Shown in pieces: positions 34,146 through 42,393 of a stretch of DNA of 42,466 nucleotides; position 1 is the stretch's first letter; each line of letters opens with the position of its first letter. The position numbers and the translations under genes were made by a program. The notes below the pieces were generated by a model. The model saw only the letters and a list, made by a program, of their open reading frames with translations, ran no database searches and was not told the origin of the DNA. Source of the DNA: Candidatus Parcubacteria bacterium (GTDB lineage: Bacteria; Patescibacteriota; Patescibacteriia; Patescibacteriales; BM507); contig PKTH01000025.1 of assembly GCA_002869265.1 (NCBI GenBank), positions 1-42,466 of the forward strand, written 5' to 3'.

Positions 34146-34511
34146 TTATATTAATTCATTTATTTTTTCAAGCAACTGGGTCGGAGTCAAATGCGCCTTA
34201 ACAAAAAAACCATTTGCTCCCAAATTCATCCCTTTTTCAATCTCTTCCTTCTGGCCCATGTTTGAAAGGATATATATTTTTAAATCCTTTGTGCCGTCCT
34301 CTTCTCTCAACTCTTTCAAGGTCTGGTATCCATCTTTTTGGGGCATCAAAAGATCCAACAAAACTAAGTCCGGCAATCTCTCATGAGCCGCACTAACTCC
34401 TTCCACCCCATCATGAGCGAGAAAAACCTCATAGCCTGCACTTTCAAACTTTATCTTATACATCTCAGCAATAAATATCTCGTCCTCCACTATTAAAATT
34501 TTCTTTGCCAT
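34146..34511 (-). CDS. Single-domain response regulator (CheY-like receiver)
   Basis: 121 residues, one receiver domain only. The acidic pocket is IVEDE (residues 7-11), phospho-acceptor Asp53 in LVLLDLLMP, Ser/Thr switch in LSNMG, and Lys104 in FFVKAHL. All conserved residues are present. The FFVKAHL end matches that of the second receiver at 16210, suggesting common ancestry. Two complete histidine kinases lie directly upstream in the operon with overlaps or short gaps, so it is the probable phosphoryl acceptor. With no output domain it may act on another protein, as CheY does. Confidence 0.9.
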   Translation of the reverse strand: MAKKILIVEDEIFIAEMYKIKFESAGYEVFLAHDGVEGVSAAHERLPDLVLLDLLMPQKDGYQTLKELREEDGTKDLKIYILSNMGQKEEIEKGMNLGANGFFVKAHLTPTQLLEKINELI

Positions 34512-34517
34512 ATATTT

Positions 34518-36692
34518 TTACTTATTATTATATATTGGAATCCAAAAAATAAACTCTGCGCCCTTCCCTTCACCTGCACTTTTTACCTCAACACTGCCGC
34601 CGTGTTCTTCAACTATTTGTTTAGCAATATAGAGACCCAGCCCTGTTCCTTCTGTGGCAGCAATCGATCTATCATGACCTCGATAAAATTTGGTGAAAAG
34701 ATTTTTCATATCACTTTGAGTTATACCAAGACCATTATCCTTAACTTTAACTACTAGTATTTTTTTCTTTTCGTTCTCTTCAATGGTAACTTTTACACAG
34801 GCATCACTCCTTTCTGCCTTACTAGTATATTTTATAGCATTTTCGATTAAATTCATACAAGACTGCCTCAATTTTTCTTTATCTAGTTTTATCGATGGTA
34901 GTGGCTTCTTCGGCTTTTCCCATATCAATTTAACCTTCTTGCTTTCTGCACTCATTGCCAGTGAGTCTATCATACTGTCTATAAGATCTTCCAATTGACC
35001 TTCCTTGAACTGATATGTTTGTCTGCCAGACTCGATTCTTGAAATATCCAGGAGATCTTCAACTAACTCAATCAATCTCTCCGAAGATATAAAAACCTTT
35101 TTCATGGCCTTGGTGGTAGTTTCTTCTAGCTTGCCAAAATTGTCTTCAATAAGCATAGAAGCATATCCTTTTATAACAGTTAGCGGAGTCCTAAGCTGAT
35201 GCGAAGCAATAGAAATAAAGCCAGTCTTGTCCGCATCTACTCTTTTCAACTCTTCGTTTACTACTCGAAGCTCTTGGGTGGATCTTTTGACTTCACGCTC
35301 TAGTTTAAACTTAAACTTTTTAATCTCTTCGTATTTAAGGGCATTATCAATAGCTACGGTAGCCTGAGAACTAATAACATCCAAAACCCCAATATCTTCT
35401 TTGTTGTAAGCATCTCCAGACTTTTTACCCGTAACAACTATTACCCCTAAAACCCTATCCTTAATAACCAGAGGGATAACTAATTCTATGCCAAAATGTT
35501 CAAAAATCTTAACCATTTTTCTCCCCTGGAACTGAATGTCTTTCAACAGCTTACTCATTATAATAACCTTATCCTGCTCAATAAATTTTCTAAAAAGCAT
35601 AGAATCACTTTCAAATTCAACGTCACTATAAATATCAAAACCAGAGTTATAACTAATAGAATATTTTTTATCAGCACTATCATAAAAGAGTAATCCAAAA
35701 GATTTATTGTGAAAAGTTCTTGAGAAGGTCTTGTCTAGAAGTTTAAAAATCTCATCAATTTCAATAATACTTCTTAGATTTTTATTGAATTTTGTTATAA
35801 CTGTTCCCGGGTCATAAAGAGAAGTAAAGAAAAATCTATTAGCAACTTTGAAAAGTCTTTCTTTTAAAATCGGATAAATAAGTATTGCTAAAACCAAAAG
35901 AGCATAGTCATCCCAATAGGTGTCATCCAAGATAAACCGAGCCAAAACAAATCTAGCGCCAATTATTGCAACAAACATTAGCAAGAGAGAAGAGACCGTA
36001 ACAGTTGATTTACGAATTGCTAGTTTGAAATCGATAATCCGTTTGGATAAAAGAAAATAAAATACCAATAGAAATAGTGCATTCATTATTAAATTACCAA
36101 ACGGTGGTATGCTCACATCATGCCAAAGATAAAGATCAATAATCAAAGAAATATAAAATACAAAAATAGCAATAACGCTATATCTTATTCTTTGCTTAAC
36201 TGCTATATAGGCCTGAGAATAACTTAAATACAACATATAAAAAGCATAAGCCATCAAGGCGAAGAAAAAGATATTGTAATACTCAAAGTTAGCACTAGCC
36301 AATGGCCAGTTCGCAAATCCAAGTTTTGGCCCCACAGATTCAATAAACAAACCATAGAAGTTGGCAATCAAATAAATAGCAACTAAAATCAAAATAGCAA
36401 TACATCTTTTTTTGTGAGCAATTCTCTTACCCAAAAATATCATAACCGACCGAATGGTAAAGAAAGGCAAAACTATCATCCAGGCCATTAAAAACCTAGC
36501 AAAAAAAGCGTTAGCCAAAGAGTTGCTAACAAATTGCATACCAAACAGAGTTAAATAAAAAGAGGCCGTTACCAAAAGCAAATAACTAAAATTTCTGTAG
36601 ACTTCTCCCCCACCCTTTTTTCTCCAGGAAATTATACTGAGCAATGCTGCCCCCAGTCCATTAAATAAAATTGAAATATAATATATACTCAT
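34518..36692 (-). CDS. 7TM-GAF sensor histidine kinase (copy 2)
   Basis: 724 residues. About eight hydrophobic helices lie at 5-265, the first seven resembling the HisKA_7TM N-terminal module (weakly conserved, helix spacing similar to copy 1). A GAF domain follows (about 295-455), with EHFGIELVIPLVIKDRVLGVIVVTGKKSGDAYNKEDIGVL, then a coiled coil with the recurrent VNEELKRVDADKTGFISIASHQLRTPL, the acceptor His near residue 498. A HATPase domain carries the N-box ENAIKYT, G1 KDNGLG and G2 GTGLGLYIAKQIVEEHGGS. All motifs are intact. It shares structure and much of its C-terminal sequence with the upstream kinase at 36692; the two overlap by one base (TAATG), pointing to tandem duplication. Confidence 0.92.
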   Translation of the reverse strand: MSIYYISILFNGLGAALLSIISWRKKGGGEVYRNFSYLLLVTASFYLTLFGMQFVSNSLANAFFARFLMAWMIVLPFFTIRSVMIFLGKRIAHKKRCIAILILVAIYLIANFYGLFIESVGPKLGFANWPLASANFEYYNIFFFALMAYAFYMLYLSYSQAYIAVKQRIRYSVIAIFVFYISLIIDLYLWHDVSIPPFGNLIMNALFLLVFYFLLSKRIIDFKLAIRKSTVTVSSLLLMFVAIIGARFVLARFILDDTYWDDYALLVLAILIYPILKERLFKVANRFFFTSLYDPGTVITKFNKNLRSIIEIDEIFKLLDKTFSRTFHNKSFGLLFYDSADKKYSISYNSGFDIYSDVEFESDSMLFRKFIEQDKVIIMSKLLKDIQFQGRKMVKIFEHFGIELVIPLVIKDRVLGVIVVTGKKSGDAYNKEDIGVLDVISSQATVAIDNALKYEEIKKFKFKLEREVKRSTQELRVVNEELKRVDADKTGFISIASHQLRTPLTVIKGYASMLIEDNFGKLEETTTKAMKKVFISSERLIELVEDLLDISRIESGRQTYQFKEGQLEDLIDSMIDSLAMSAESKKVKLIWEKPKKPLPSIKLDKEKLRQSCMNLIENAIKYTSKAERSDACVKVTIEENEKKKILVVKVKDNGLGITQSDMKNLFTKFYRGHDRSIAATEGTGLGLYIAKQIVEEHGGSVEVKSAGEGKGAEFIFWIPIYNNK

Positions 36693-38878
36693 TATTCTTT
36701 TTTATGTGCTCTTGGTAGGTCAAAATATATTTTTGATCCCAAATCACGCCCAGAGCTCTCTACATATATATGGCCGTTGTGCGCTTCAATTATCTGCTTG
36801 GCAACGTAAAGACCTAAACCAGTCCCCTCCGTATAAACTGTAGAAATATTTTTACCACGTGAAAATTTCTTAAATAAATTAACTTTGTCTTCCTCTCTAA
36901 TCCCCATCCCATTGTCTTCCACCACAAACCTGATCTTATCTCTTTCTTTTAATTCTTCAATTCGCACCAAAATAAATCCTCTTTTTGTTTCAGTTCTATA
37001 GGTATATTTGATTGAGTTGTCTATCAAAGAAGAAATAATCCCTCGCATTTTTGTAACATCAATATCCACCATCGGTTTAAATCCTTTAGGGGGAGAATAT
37101 GACAAGTCTAGACCTTTCTTTATCGCCCCATAGCGTATTCCCTCCATAACTCCCTTAACAACCTCTGATAAATCTGCCTCCTCAAAGTCGTATTTTATTC
37201 TGCCGGACTCAATCCTAGAAATGCTAAGTAGCTGCTCAACCAATTTAATCAATCTTTCGTTAGAATCATAAATCTTTTCGGTTGGTTCCCTGGCAACTTC
37301 AGGTAGCTTCCCAAAGTTTCCTTCAAGAATCATGGATACATAACCCTTGATAACTGTTAGCGGAGTTCTTAATTGGTGTGAAGCGATCGAAATAAAGTCC
37401 GATTTGGCCGTGTCTAGTTTTCTTAACTCTTCATTGGCCTTTCTGAGTTCCATAACAGCTTTTTCAACCTCTCTTTCTAGAAGGATATTAAAGTTTTTCG
37501 CTTCTTCAAATTTCAGAGAGTTATCAAGAGCAAAAGACGATTGGGTTGCTAGAACTTGAAGCAACTGAACGTCTTCGTTGTTGTACATTTCCCCTGACTC
37601 TTTTTCTCCCATCAAAAACAGTCCGACATCTTTATCTTTTATACTTAGAGGAATGATTATCTTAATATCTTTTTGCTTGAAAGTCTTTTTTATTCTTAAA
37701 TAATCTTCCATTGAAGACTCTCTAATTTCCTCTATCAAAATAAAACCATTATTGTTCATGTATTTTGTTAGAGCACAGTTTTTCAAACTAAAGGAATCTC
37801 TTTTCTTAAAAGCACCACCAGCACTAAAGGCTGAATAGAATCTATTGTCTTTTTCGTTAAAAAGAAATATCGACATTAGCTTCGGATAAAATGATCTATT
37901 GATTTCACTGGCAATGGAAGCTAATAACTTTTCAATCTCAAGCGTAGTAGAAAGTTTTTCACTAAAATGAGCAATCACCTCTTGTGTATCATAGAGAGAA
38001 GCAAAGAAGTATTTATTGGAAATATGCGAAAAATAATCTTTAACCATCGGGAAGATTCCAATAATCGCGAATATAATAATAAGTTCAGAAAACAACTCAG
38101 CCCCCACATTAATTCTAAGAAAAATATATTTAAGACCGGTGGCAATAAGCAAGGAAAAAGAAAGAGACAGAAGATAAACTGAAGATTTTCTAAGAACAAA
38201 CTTAAGGTCCATTAGCTGGTGGCGAACTATTGAAAAAGAAACTACAACAACATAAAAAACTAGAAAAAAATTTCCAAACGGATATATTCCAAAAAGTTGG
38301 GGAAAAAAATTTGTCGGACCTCCGCTAAAACCAATTATGGCTGAAAAAAGAATATAGCTTATTTGTTTCTTTTTTATACCACTGGCTCTTCTACGATAAG
38401 ATATAAGATAGTAAAAGAACAATGAAATATTCACCAAATAAAAGATTGGTAAGAAATAATAAATAGGTCCCGGAACAACCCAATAGTTAAAATCCATTAT
38501 CGGGGATAAACCTGTTTTATAGATTGGTGAAAATGTTAAAAAAGACAAAAAAATAGCAAAAATAAAGCTGGAAAACAAGATAAGCTTTTTCTTTTTATAT
38601 ATTCCTAAAAATACTAAAATAAAAAACAAATAAGAGGATGGAATAAAAATTGCTGCCACATCCAAAACCAGTTGCCACATCTCGGCTTCCTCTATTGAGC
38701 CAGCCCTAACAACTCCCCACAAACACAAGCTCCAAACAGAAATTAGTAGGGTTGTTGCAGCCCAAGAAATATTTAAAAGTGACCTTTTATTTCTATGGTA
38801 AGTAAAAAAGCTTAGCATTAAACTAAGAAAAAATGTTAAAAGAGTTGATATTATGAATAAATTATACATATTACTCAA
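36692..38878 (-). CDS. 7TM-GAF sensor histidine kinase (copy 1)
   Basis: 728 residues. Hydrophobic helices occupy about 8-290; the first seven have the HisKA_7TM pattern (LLNISWAATTLLISVWSLCLWG). A GAF domain follows (about 310-465) with IIPLSIKDKDVGLFLMGEKESGEMYNNEDVQLL, then a coiled coil and HisKA with acceptor His near 501 (DFISIASHQLRTPL) and HATPase domain with N-box (DNSIKYT), G1 (EDNGMGI) and G2 (GTGLGLYVAKQIIEAHNG). It overlaps the HAD gene upstream by 8 bp and the second kinase by one base. The paralogue similarity is strongest from the GAF domain onward. The sensed signal is unknown; membrane or lipid state is suggested by neighbours only. Confidence 0.92.
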   Translation of the reverse strand: MSNMYNLFIISTLLTFFLSLMLSFFTYHRNKRSLLNISWAATTLLISVWSLCLWGVVRAGSIEEAEMWQLVLDVAAIFIPSSYLFFILVFLGIYKKKKLILFSSFIFAIFLSFLTFSPIYKTGLSPIMDFNYWVVPGPIYYFLPIFYLVNISLFFYYLISYRRRASGIKKKQISYILFSAIIGFSGGPTNFFPQLFGIYPFGNFFLVFYVVVVSFSIVRHQLMDLKFVLRKSSVYLLSLSFSLLIATGLKYIFLRINVGAELFSELIIIFAIIGIFPMVKDYFSHISNKYFFASLYDTQEVIAHFSEKLSTTLEIEKLLASIASEINRSFYPKLMSIFLFNEKDNRFYSAFSAGGAFKKRDSFSLKNCALTKYMNNNGFILIEEIRESSMEDYLRIKKTFKQKDIKIIIPLSIKDKDVGLFLMGEKESGEMYNNEDVQLLQVLATQSSFALDNSLKFEEAKNFNILLEREVEKAVMELRKANEELRKLDTAKSDFISIASHQLRTPLTVIKGYVSMILEGNFGKLPEVAREPTEKIYDSNERLIKLVEQLLSISRIESGRIKYDFEEADLSEVVKGVMEGIRYGAIKKGLDLSYSPPKGFKPMVDIDVTKMRGIISSLIDNSIKYTYRTETKRGFILVRIEELKERDKIRFVVEDNGMGIREEDKVNLFKKFSRGKNISTVYTEGTGLGLYVAKQIIEAHNGHIYVESSGRDLGSKIYFDLPRAHKKE

Positions 38879-39518
38879 TAATTTCCCATTTATTGTCTAA
38901 AGCTTTTTTTCTTAAAATTTTATCAGGTGAAACAGCTATCTTGGTGTCAACTATTTCAAACAAAGGTATGTCTGAATAGTGATCAGAATAGAAAACAGTT
39001 TTAAAGAGTCCCTCCTCTTTGGATAATAGATTTAACACTAACTTAGATTTGTTTTCACCATAAACAATATCTCCAACTATTTGACCGGTAAATCTTCCCC
39101 TAGATTCACCCAAAGTAGTTGAGATGTTTTTATTTATGCCAAGTTCGTTACCAATCTTTTCCACTATCTTGTTGGGGGCATTGCTGATAATGTATACTGA
39201 GCAATCGCTATTTATGTGGTTCTTTATTCTGGTAACAACCTCAATATTCAATAAGTCAACTATTTTTGTCCTATAAAAGTCATCTAACAAATCTTCGACA
39301 TGTGTAACACTCCACCCATTTATGAAAGAATACGCTCTCTCCATTGTTCTTTTAGGATTTTTTACAATTCTGTACTTATACAAAGCAAACCAAAAATATA
39401 CATAAAAAAGGAAAATAATATTAATTTTCCGTATTTCAAATAAATAGCTTATGAATAATTTCTGAGTGTAGCCTCTAACAATCGTATTGTCTAAATCAAA
39501 AAAAACTATATTTTTCAT
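38871..39518 (-). CDS. HAD-superfamily phosphatase (HAD-IB/SerB-like)
   Basis: 215 residues. HAD motif I is FFDLDNT (Asp8 nucleophile and Asp10). Motif II is the Ser/Thr in YIISNAPN, motif III a Lys around KSK, and motif IV SDHYSDIPLFE. The cap region between motifs I and II contains hydrophobic and aromatic residues (IFLFYVYFWFALYK), as in HAD-IB enzymes paired with PlsC acyltransferases. It follows two PlsC genes with a 37-bp gap, so dephosphorylation of a phospholipid intermediate such as lysophosphatidate or phosphatidylglycerol phosphate is a plausible role. It overlaps the next gene (histidine kinase) by 8 bp. Confidence 0.8.
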   Translation of the reverse strand: MKNIVFFDLDNTIVRGYTQKLFISYLFEIRKINIIFLFYVYFWFALYKYRIVKNPKRTMERAYSFINGWSVTHVEDLLDDFYRTKIVDLLNIEVVTRIKNHINSDCSVYIISNAPNKIVEKIGNELGINKNISTTLGESRGRFTGQIVGDIVYGENKSKLVLNLLSKEEGLFKTVFYSDHYSDIPLFEIVDTKIAVSPDKILRKKALDNKWEIIE

Positions 39519-39555
39519 ATAGTTATTATAACATAAATTGGTGTATAAAATAAAT

Positions 39556-40299
39556 TTAATTTTTTGGCATATCTATCACATTGCTGTCAGTTTTCTGAAA
39601 AGAATAATGATGTTTATATTCTTTTCCGATAAGCGCAGCAATTAAATTCATCAAATCGTCAGTTAGTTTCCTAAGAAGCTCTTCTGTGTGTTCTTTTTCA
39701 AAATGATCATGATGATGAACAGGTTCACTAATTTTTATATTACACTTTTTTAGCTTCGGAATTTTTTTATGCGGTGGGAGAATTTCGAAAGTCCCTTCTA
39801 TCCCAACGGGAATAATTGGCGCCTTTGAAGTAAGAGCAAACTTAGTAACCCCTGTAAATGCTTTCCCCATTTCACCTGTCCTAGATCTTGTCCCTTCAGG
39901 AAATATCCCAAGCATTCCTTCATTTTTTAAAACGTATTGAGCTTTTTCATGCACACTCGCTTTGTCACCACTAGTTCTTTCAACCTTAATTTGGCCAGTT
40001 GCAACCATGAGTGGTTTCCAAAATTTTGAAGCATAAAACTTTTCTGCAGCTAAATACTGAACTTTCCTTGGTGAAATAGCATAAAAAATTATAAAATCAA
40101 AATAGCTTTCGTGGTTAGACGCAATAATAACTGGTCCATTTTTAGGAATGTGGTGCATGCCTTCTATTTTTCTAACCCATAAAAACTTAATAACTGGTGA
40201 TAGTATAAATTTTACAAAAAATTCAAATAAGTAGCTACTTAAAACTCCTGGTATCCCAAGATCATAATCGTTCTTTCTTTTTTTTATGTGTTTTATCAT
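39556..40299 (-). CDS. PlsC family lysophospholipid acyltransferase (copy 1)
   Basis: 247 residues. The catalytic HX4D motif is NHESYFD (His63, Asp68), and the second block is FPEGTRSRTG (residues 132-141), the usual substrate-phosphate motif. A hydrophobic N-terminal helix (about 25-40) fits membrane association. It has a C-terminal His-rich HHHDHFEKEH segment of unknown role. This is a well-conserved 1-acyl-sn-glycerol-3-phosphate acyltransferase type; acyl-donor specificity is unknown. It is one base after the second PlsC-type gene and precedes the HAD phosphatase gene. Cells of this lineage are often thought to lack full lipid synthesis, so these may remodel scavenged lysolipids. Confidence 0.9.
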   Translation of the reverse strand: MIKHIKKRKNDYDLGIPGVLSSYLFEFFVKFILSPVIKFLWVRKIEGMHHIPKNGPVIIASNHESYFDFIIFYAISPRKVQYLAAEKFYASKFWKPLMVATGQIKVERTSGDKASVHEKAQYVLKNEGMLGIFPEGTRSRTGEMGKAFTGVTKFALTSKAPIIPVGIEGTFEILPPHKKIPKLKKCNIKISEPVHHHDHFEKEHTEELLRKLTDDLMNLIAALIGKEYKHHYSFQKTDSNVIDMPKN

Positions 40300-40300
40300 T

Positions 40301-40933
40301 TTATATAAGAGTTTTTTCCTTTATCGCTTTTGCAAGTTTTATTAAATCCATCCCCTCATCATAAACGTCTTTGTAATAGAATGGCCTACCAAAAGCAATT
40401 CTAACTTTTCTGTTTCTTTTTAGAAAATCTATAAACTTTGTGTTTCTTGTTCCGCTTATGTTCACTGGAACAATTTGCGGGTTTAGCTCTTTGGCAAGAT
40501 AAGCCACGCCTGGCTTAGCTTCGATTATCCCATTTTCATCTCTCTTTTTTCCGCCGGGAAACATCATTATATTATATCCTTGTTTTAGTTTTTTAACAGT
40601 GCTTTCTAATACGTCTTTCAATTCGCCTTTCTTGGGATAAACCGGGTAAGCCCCTTGCCAAATAATGTATGGCGAATAAAGCCTCTGCCAGATAAACTTA
40701 TAATAAGTCATATATCTAAATCCTTTGGTTTTTATGTAATACCAAAAAGGAGTAGCTCCTCCAATCAAAAAAGGATCTAGTGACGAATGGTGACTGGAAA
40801 TAAAAAGGACTCCACGAGTCTTTATGTCTTTAAAATTTTCTTGTCCTTCAACTTTTAAGTTCAGCAAACATCTTCCAATAAATTTGTAAACTATCCAGGT
40901 AATCAGCTGAGAACTAAGATAAACTATATACAT
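40301..40933 (-). CDS. PlsC family acyltransferase (copy 2)
   Basis: 210 residues. The HX4D motif is HHSSLD (His48, Asp53). The second block is FPGGKKRDENG (125-135), with Gly in place of the Glu in the usual FPEGT. The loss of this Glu could alter specificity or activity. It is preceded by a short hydrophobic helix (about 3-18). It is the first gene of the operon and is one base from copy 1. The promoter lies at 40958-40986. Whether the protein acts alone or with its neighbour cannot be told; low similarity between the two suggests different substrates. Confidence 0.85.
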   Translation of the reverse strand: MYIVYLSSQLITWIVYKFIGRCLLNLKVEGQENFKDIKTRGVLFISSHHSSLDPFLIGGATPFWYYIKTKGFRYMTYYKFIWQRLYSPYIIWQGAYPVYPKKGELKDVLESTVKKLKQGYNIMMFPGGKKRDENGIIEAKPGVAYLAKELNPQIVPVNISGTRNTKFIDFLKRNRKVRIAFGRPFYYKDVYDEGMDLIKLAKAIKEKTLI

Positions 40934-40957
40934 TTTTTTATAAATATTTACTTTTAC

Positions 40958-40986
40958 ACAGTATCACAAAATACTGTCTTTATCAA
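40958..40986 (-). promoter_or_regulatory. Promoter of the PlsC-kinase operon with an inverted repeat
   Basis: On the minus strand -35 TTGATA (40986-40981), 17-bp spacer and -10 TACTGT (40963-40958). The spacer and -10 hold a perfect 7-bp inverted repeat, ACAGTAT (40958-40964) and ATACTGT (40971-40977), separated by 6 bp; a repressor site is possible. Confidence 0.6.
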
Positions 40987-41003
40987 TCCTTTCCCAAAAG
41001 AAA

Positions 41004-41029
41004 AAGAGTGCCTTTTGAAAGACACTCTT
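41004..41029 (-). terminator. Terminator of the DAHP synthase gene
   Basis: On the minus strand AAGAGTG (41029-41023) pairs with CACTCTT (41010-41004), with four more inner pairs, followed by TTTTTCTTTT. It lies 10 bp after the TAG stop. Confidence 0.9.
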
Positions 41030-41038
41030 GATTTTTAT

Positions 41039-42139
41039 CTACATCCAAGCTTCTATTGCATGAACTTGGTCTTGTTTCTTTGTTCCTTTGGCTGCAACTT
41101 TTTTATCAAACTTTGTAAGCATCGCTTCTGTGGTATCTACCGAGACACAACCATCGGTCACAGAAACTCCGTACTCGAGCACTTTTTTTTCTTTTGTCGG
41201 AGGCTTTTGTTTACCAGCTTTAATGTTACTTTCAATCATGACGGAAGTAATAGAATCGTTCCCTTCTTCAATTTGGTCTCCAACATCATTGAGAACATTA
41301 ACTTGAATTTCAGGATTTCCTAAACAATTCTTATGACTACAGTCGACCATCAAAGAAAGAGGAAAGCCATTTTCTTTTAGCTGTTTCTCTACCTTGGCAA
41401 TTGAATCACGATCATTGTTCGGCTTATCCTTCCCGCCCCGCAAAACAACATGAAGATCAGGATTTCCAAACGTAGTAACCGTTGATAATTCTCCATAGGC
41501 ATTCAGGCCAAGAAATGAGTGTCCAGTCCTTGATGTCTTTATAGCGTCAATCGCCACCTGAAGGTCACCATCGGTCGCATTTTTAAACCCAACTGGAAAA
41601 GAAAGACCACTAGCTACTTCACGATGAGTTTGTGACTCTGTAGTCCGGGCGCCAATTGCCCCCCAAGAAATATAATCTGAATAAAATTGAGGAGTCATCG
41701 GATCAAGAACTTCACTAGCGATAGGAATACGTAGCTTTGTAATATCAGAGAAAAGCTTTCTGGCGATACCAAGTCCTTTACTGATGTTGCAGGAACCGTC
41801 CATATCAGGATCATTAACGAGTCCTTTCCAGCCAATGTTCGTTCTTGGTTTTTCAAAATACACTCGCATCACCAGGAAAAGGTGAGGCAGATTCTCCTGC
41901 ATCTTTACCAAACGCTTAGCGTAGTCCAAAGCCGCTACCGGATCATGAATTGAACAGGGACCTACTACCACCATAACTCGCTGATCTTCTTTGTAAATAA
42001 TTTTCCGTATTGTTTCCCTTGATTGATTGATAAATGCCGCATCGCTATCAGATAAAACGATCCTTTTTCTGAGACTCATGGGTGTTTCAATTGGTTCGAT
42101 GCTCTCGATGTGCTTATTGCTTGTTGTCATATTAACCAT
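41039..42139 (-). CDS. aroG: 3-deoxy-D-arabino-heptulosonate-7-phosphate (DAHP) synthase, AroF/G/H type
   Basis: 366 residues. It condenses phosphoenolpyruvate and erythrose-4-phosphate, the first step of aromatic amino-acid synthesis. Conserved type I-alpha sequence: VGPCSIHDPVAA with metal ligand Cys62, RVYFEKPRT (Arg/Lys substrate contacts at 97-100), WGAIGARTTESQTHREVASGL, PVGFKNATDGD and HVVLRGGKDKPN. The sequence resembles E. coli AroG over most of the length. The start at 42139 is chosen because AAAGGAGGA lies 7 bases upstream; an in-frame ATG 14 codons earlier would be inside the leader. The stop is TAG. No other aromatic-pathway gene is nearby. Given the paired leader, lateral acquisition as a unit is possible. 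The symbol is by type; aroF or aroH would be equally fitting. Confidence 0.93.
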   Translation of the reverse strand: MVNMTTSNKHIESIEPIETPMSLRKRIVLSDSDAAFINQSRETIRKIIYKEDQRVMVVVGPCSIHDPVAALDYAKRLVKMQENLPHLFLVMRVYFEKPRTNIGWKGLVNDPDMDGSCNISKGLGIARKLFSDITKLRIPIASEVLDPMTPQFYSDYISWGAIGARTTESQTHREVASGLSFPVGFKNATDGDLQVAIDAIKTSRTGHSFLGLNAYGELSTVTTFGNPDLHVVLRGGKDKPNNDRDSIAKVEKQLKENGFPLSLMVDCSHKNCLGNPEIQVNVLNDVGDQIEEGNDSITSVMIESNIKAGKQKPPTKEKKVLEYGVSVTDGCVSVDTTEAMLTKFDKKVAAKGTKKQDQVHAIEAWM

Positions 42140-42210
42140 AGTGTATCCTCCTTTGGGTGAATGGTCAAAAGTTAAAAGCACTATTGCTTATAGATAAATT
42201 ATAAAGAACG

Positions 42211-42245
42211 TAAAATAAAACCGGCCCTCTTTCGAAGACCGGTTT
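42211..42245 (-). terminator. Attenuator terminator hairpin upstream of DAHP synthase
   Basis: On the minus strand AAACCGG (42245-42239) pairs with CCGGTTT (42224-42218). Inside, TCTT (42238-42235) pairs with AAGA (42231-42228), with a 3-nt bulge and a 3-nt loop. A U-run TTTTATTTTA (42220-42211) follows. It is about 70 bp upstream of the aroG start, after the leader peptide stop. Confidence 0.85.
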
Positions 42246-42355
42246 CGTTTTCCCTAGTGAGTTTAAACTTACGTTAAGTAGTTAAAACACCACAACAAAC
42301 CGACCTTCTCTGGAAAGCCCAAAAAAAGCTAAAATAAAAGTTTGTTCGTTGTGTT
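42237..42355 (-). promoter_or_regulatory. Leader pairing segments 1, 2 and 3 of the aromatic attenuator
   Basis: Segment 1 (42340-42355, codons 5-10 of the leader peptide, just before the aromatic codons) pairs with segment 2 (42286-42300): AACAAAC with GTTTGTT, and AACAC with GTGTT. Segment 2 (42297-42305, GGTCGGTTT) can instead pair with segment 3 (42237-42245, AAACCGGTC, the 5' arm of the terminator), 9 bp including two wobbles. The two pairings share three bases and exclude each other. Segment 3 pairing with segment 4 gives the terminator. This is the classic 1:2 / 2:3 / 3:4 arrangement of trp- or phe-type attenuators. Confidence 0.8.
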
Positions 42356-42369
42356 GTCTTGTAAGTCAT
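42274..42369 (-). CDS. Aromatic leader peptide of the DAHP synthase attenuator
   Basis: A 31-residue ORF, ATG 42369 to TAA 42276-42274. Residues 10-19 read NFYFSFFWAF: five Phe, one Tyr and one Trp among nine codons (42339-42313). A further Tyr is at 3. The remainder (MTYKTTQRT and QRRSVCCGVLTT) has no hydrophobic export signal. The aromatic codons fall directly after segment 1 and before segment 2 of the RNA switch, where a stalled ribosome would free segment 2. It begins about 18 nt after the predicted transcription start, with only a weak AAGAG ribosome site. It is comparable in style with the pheA and trp leader peptides of enterobacteria, but the mix of Phe, Tyr and Trp suits a first-step enzyme sensing all three. 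Confidence 0.85.
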   Translation of the reverse strand: MTYKTTQRTNFYFSFFWAFQRRSVCCGVLTT

Positions 42370-42393
42370 AAGTTTTCTAAACTCTTGTGGATA

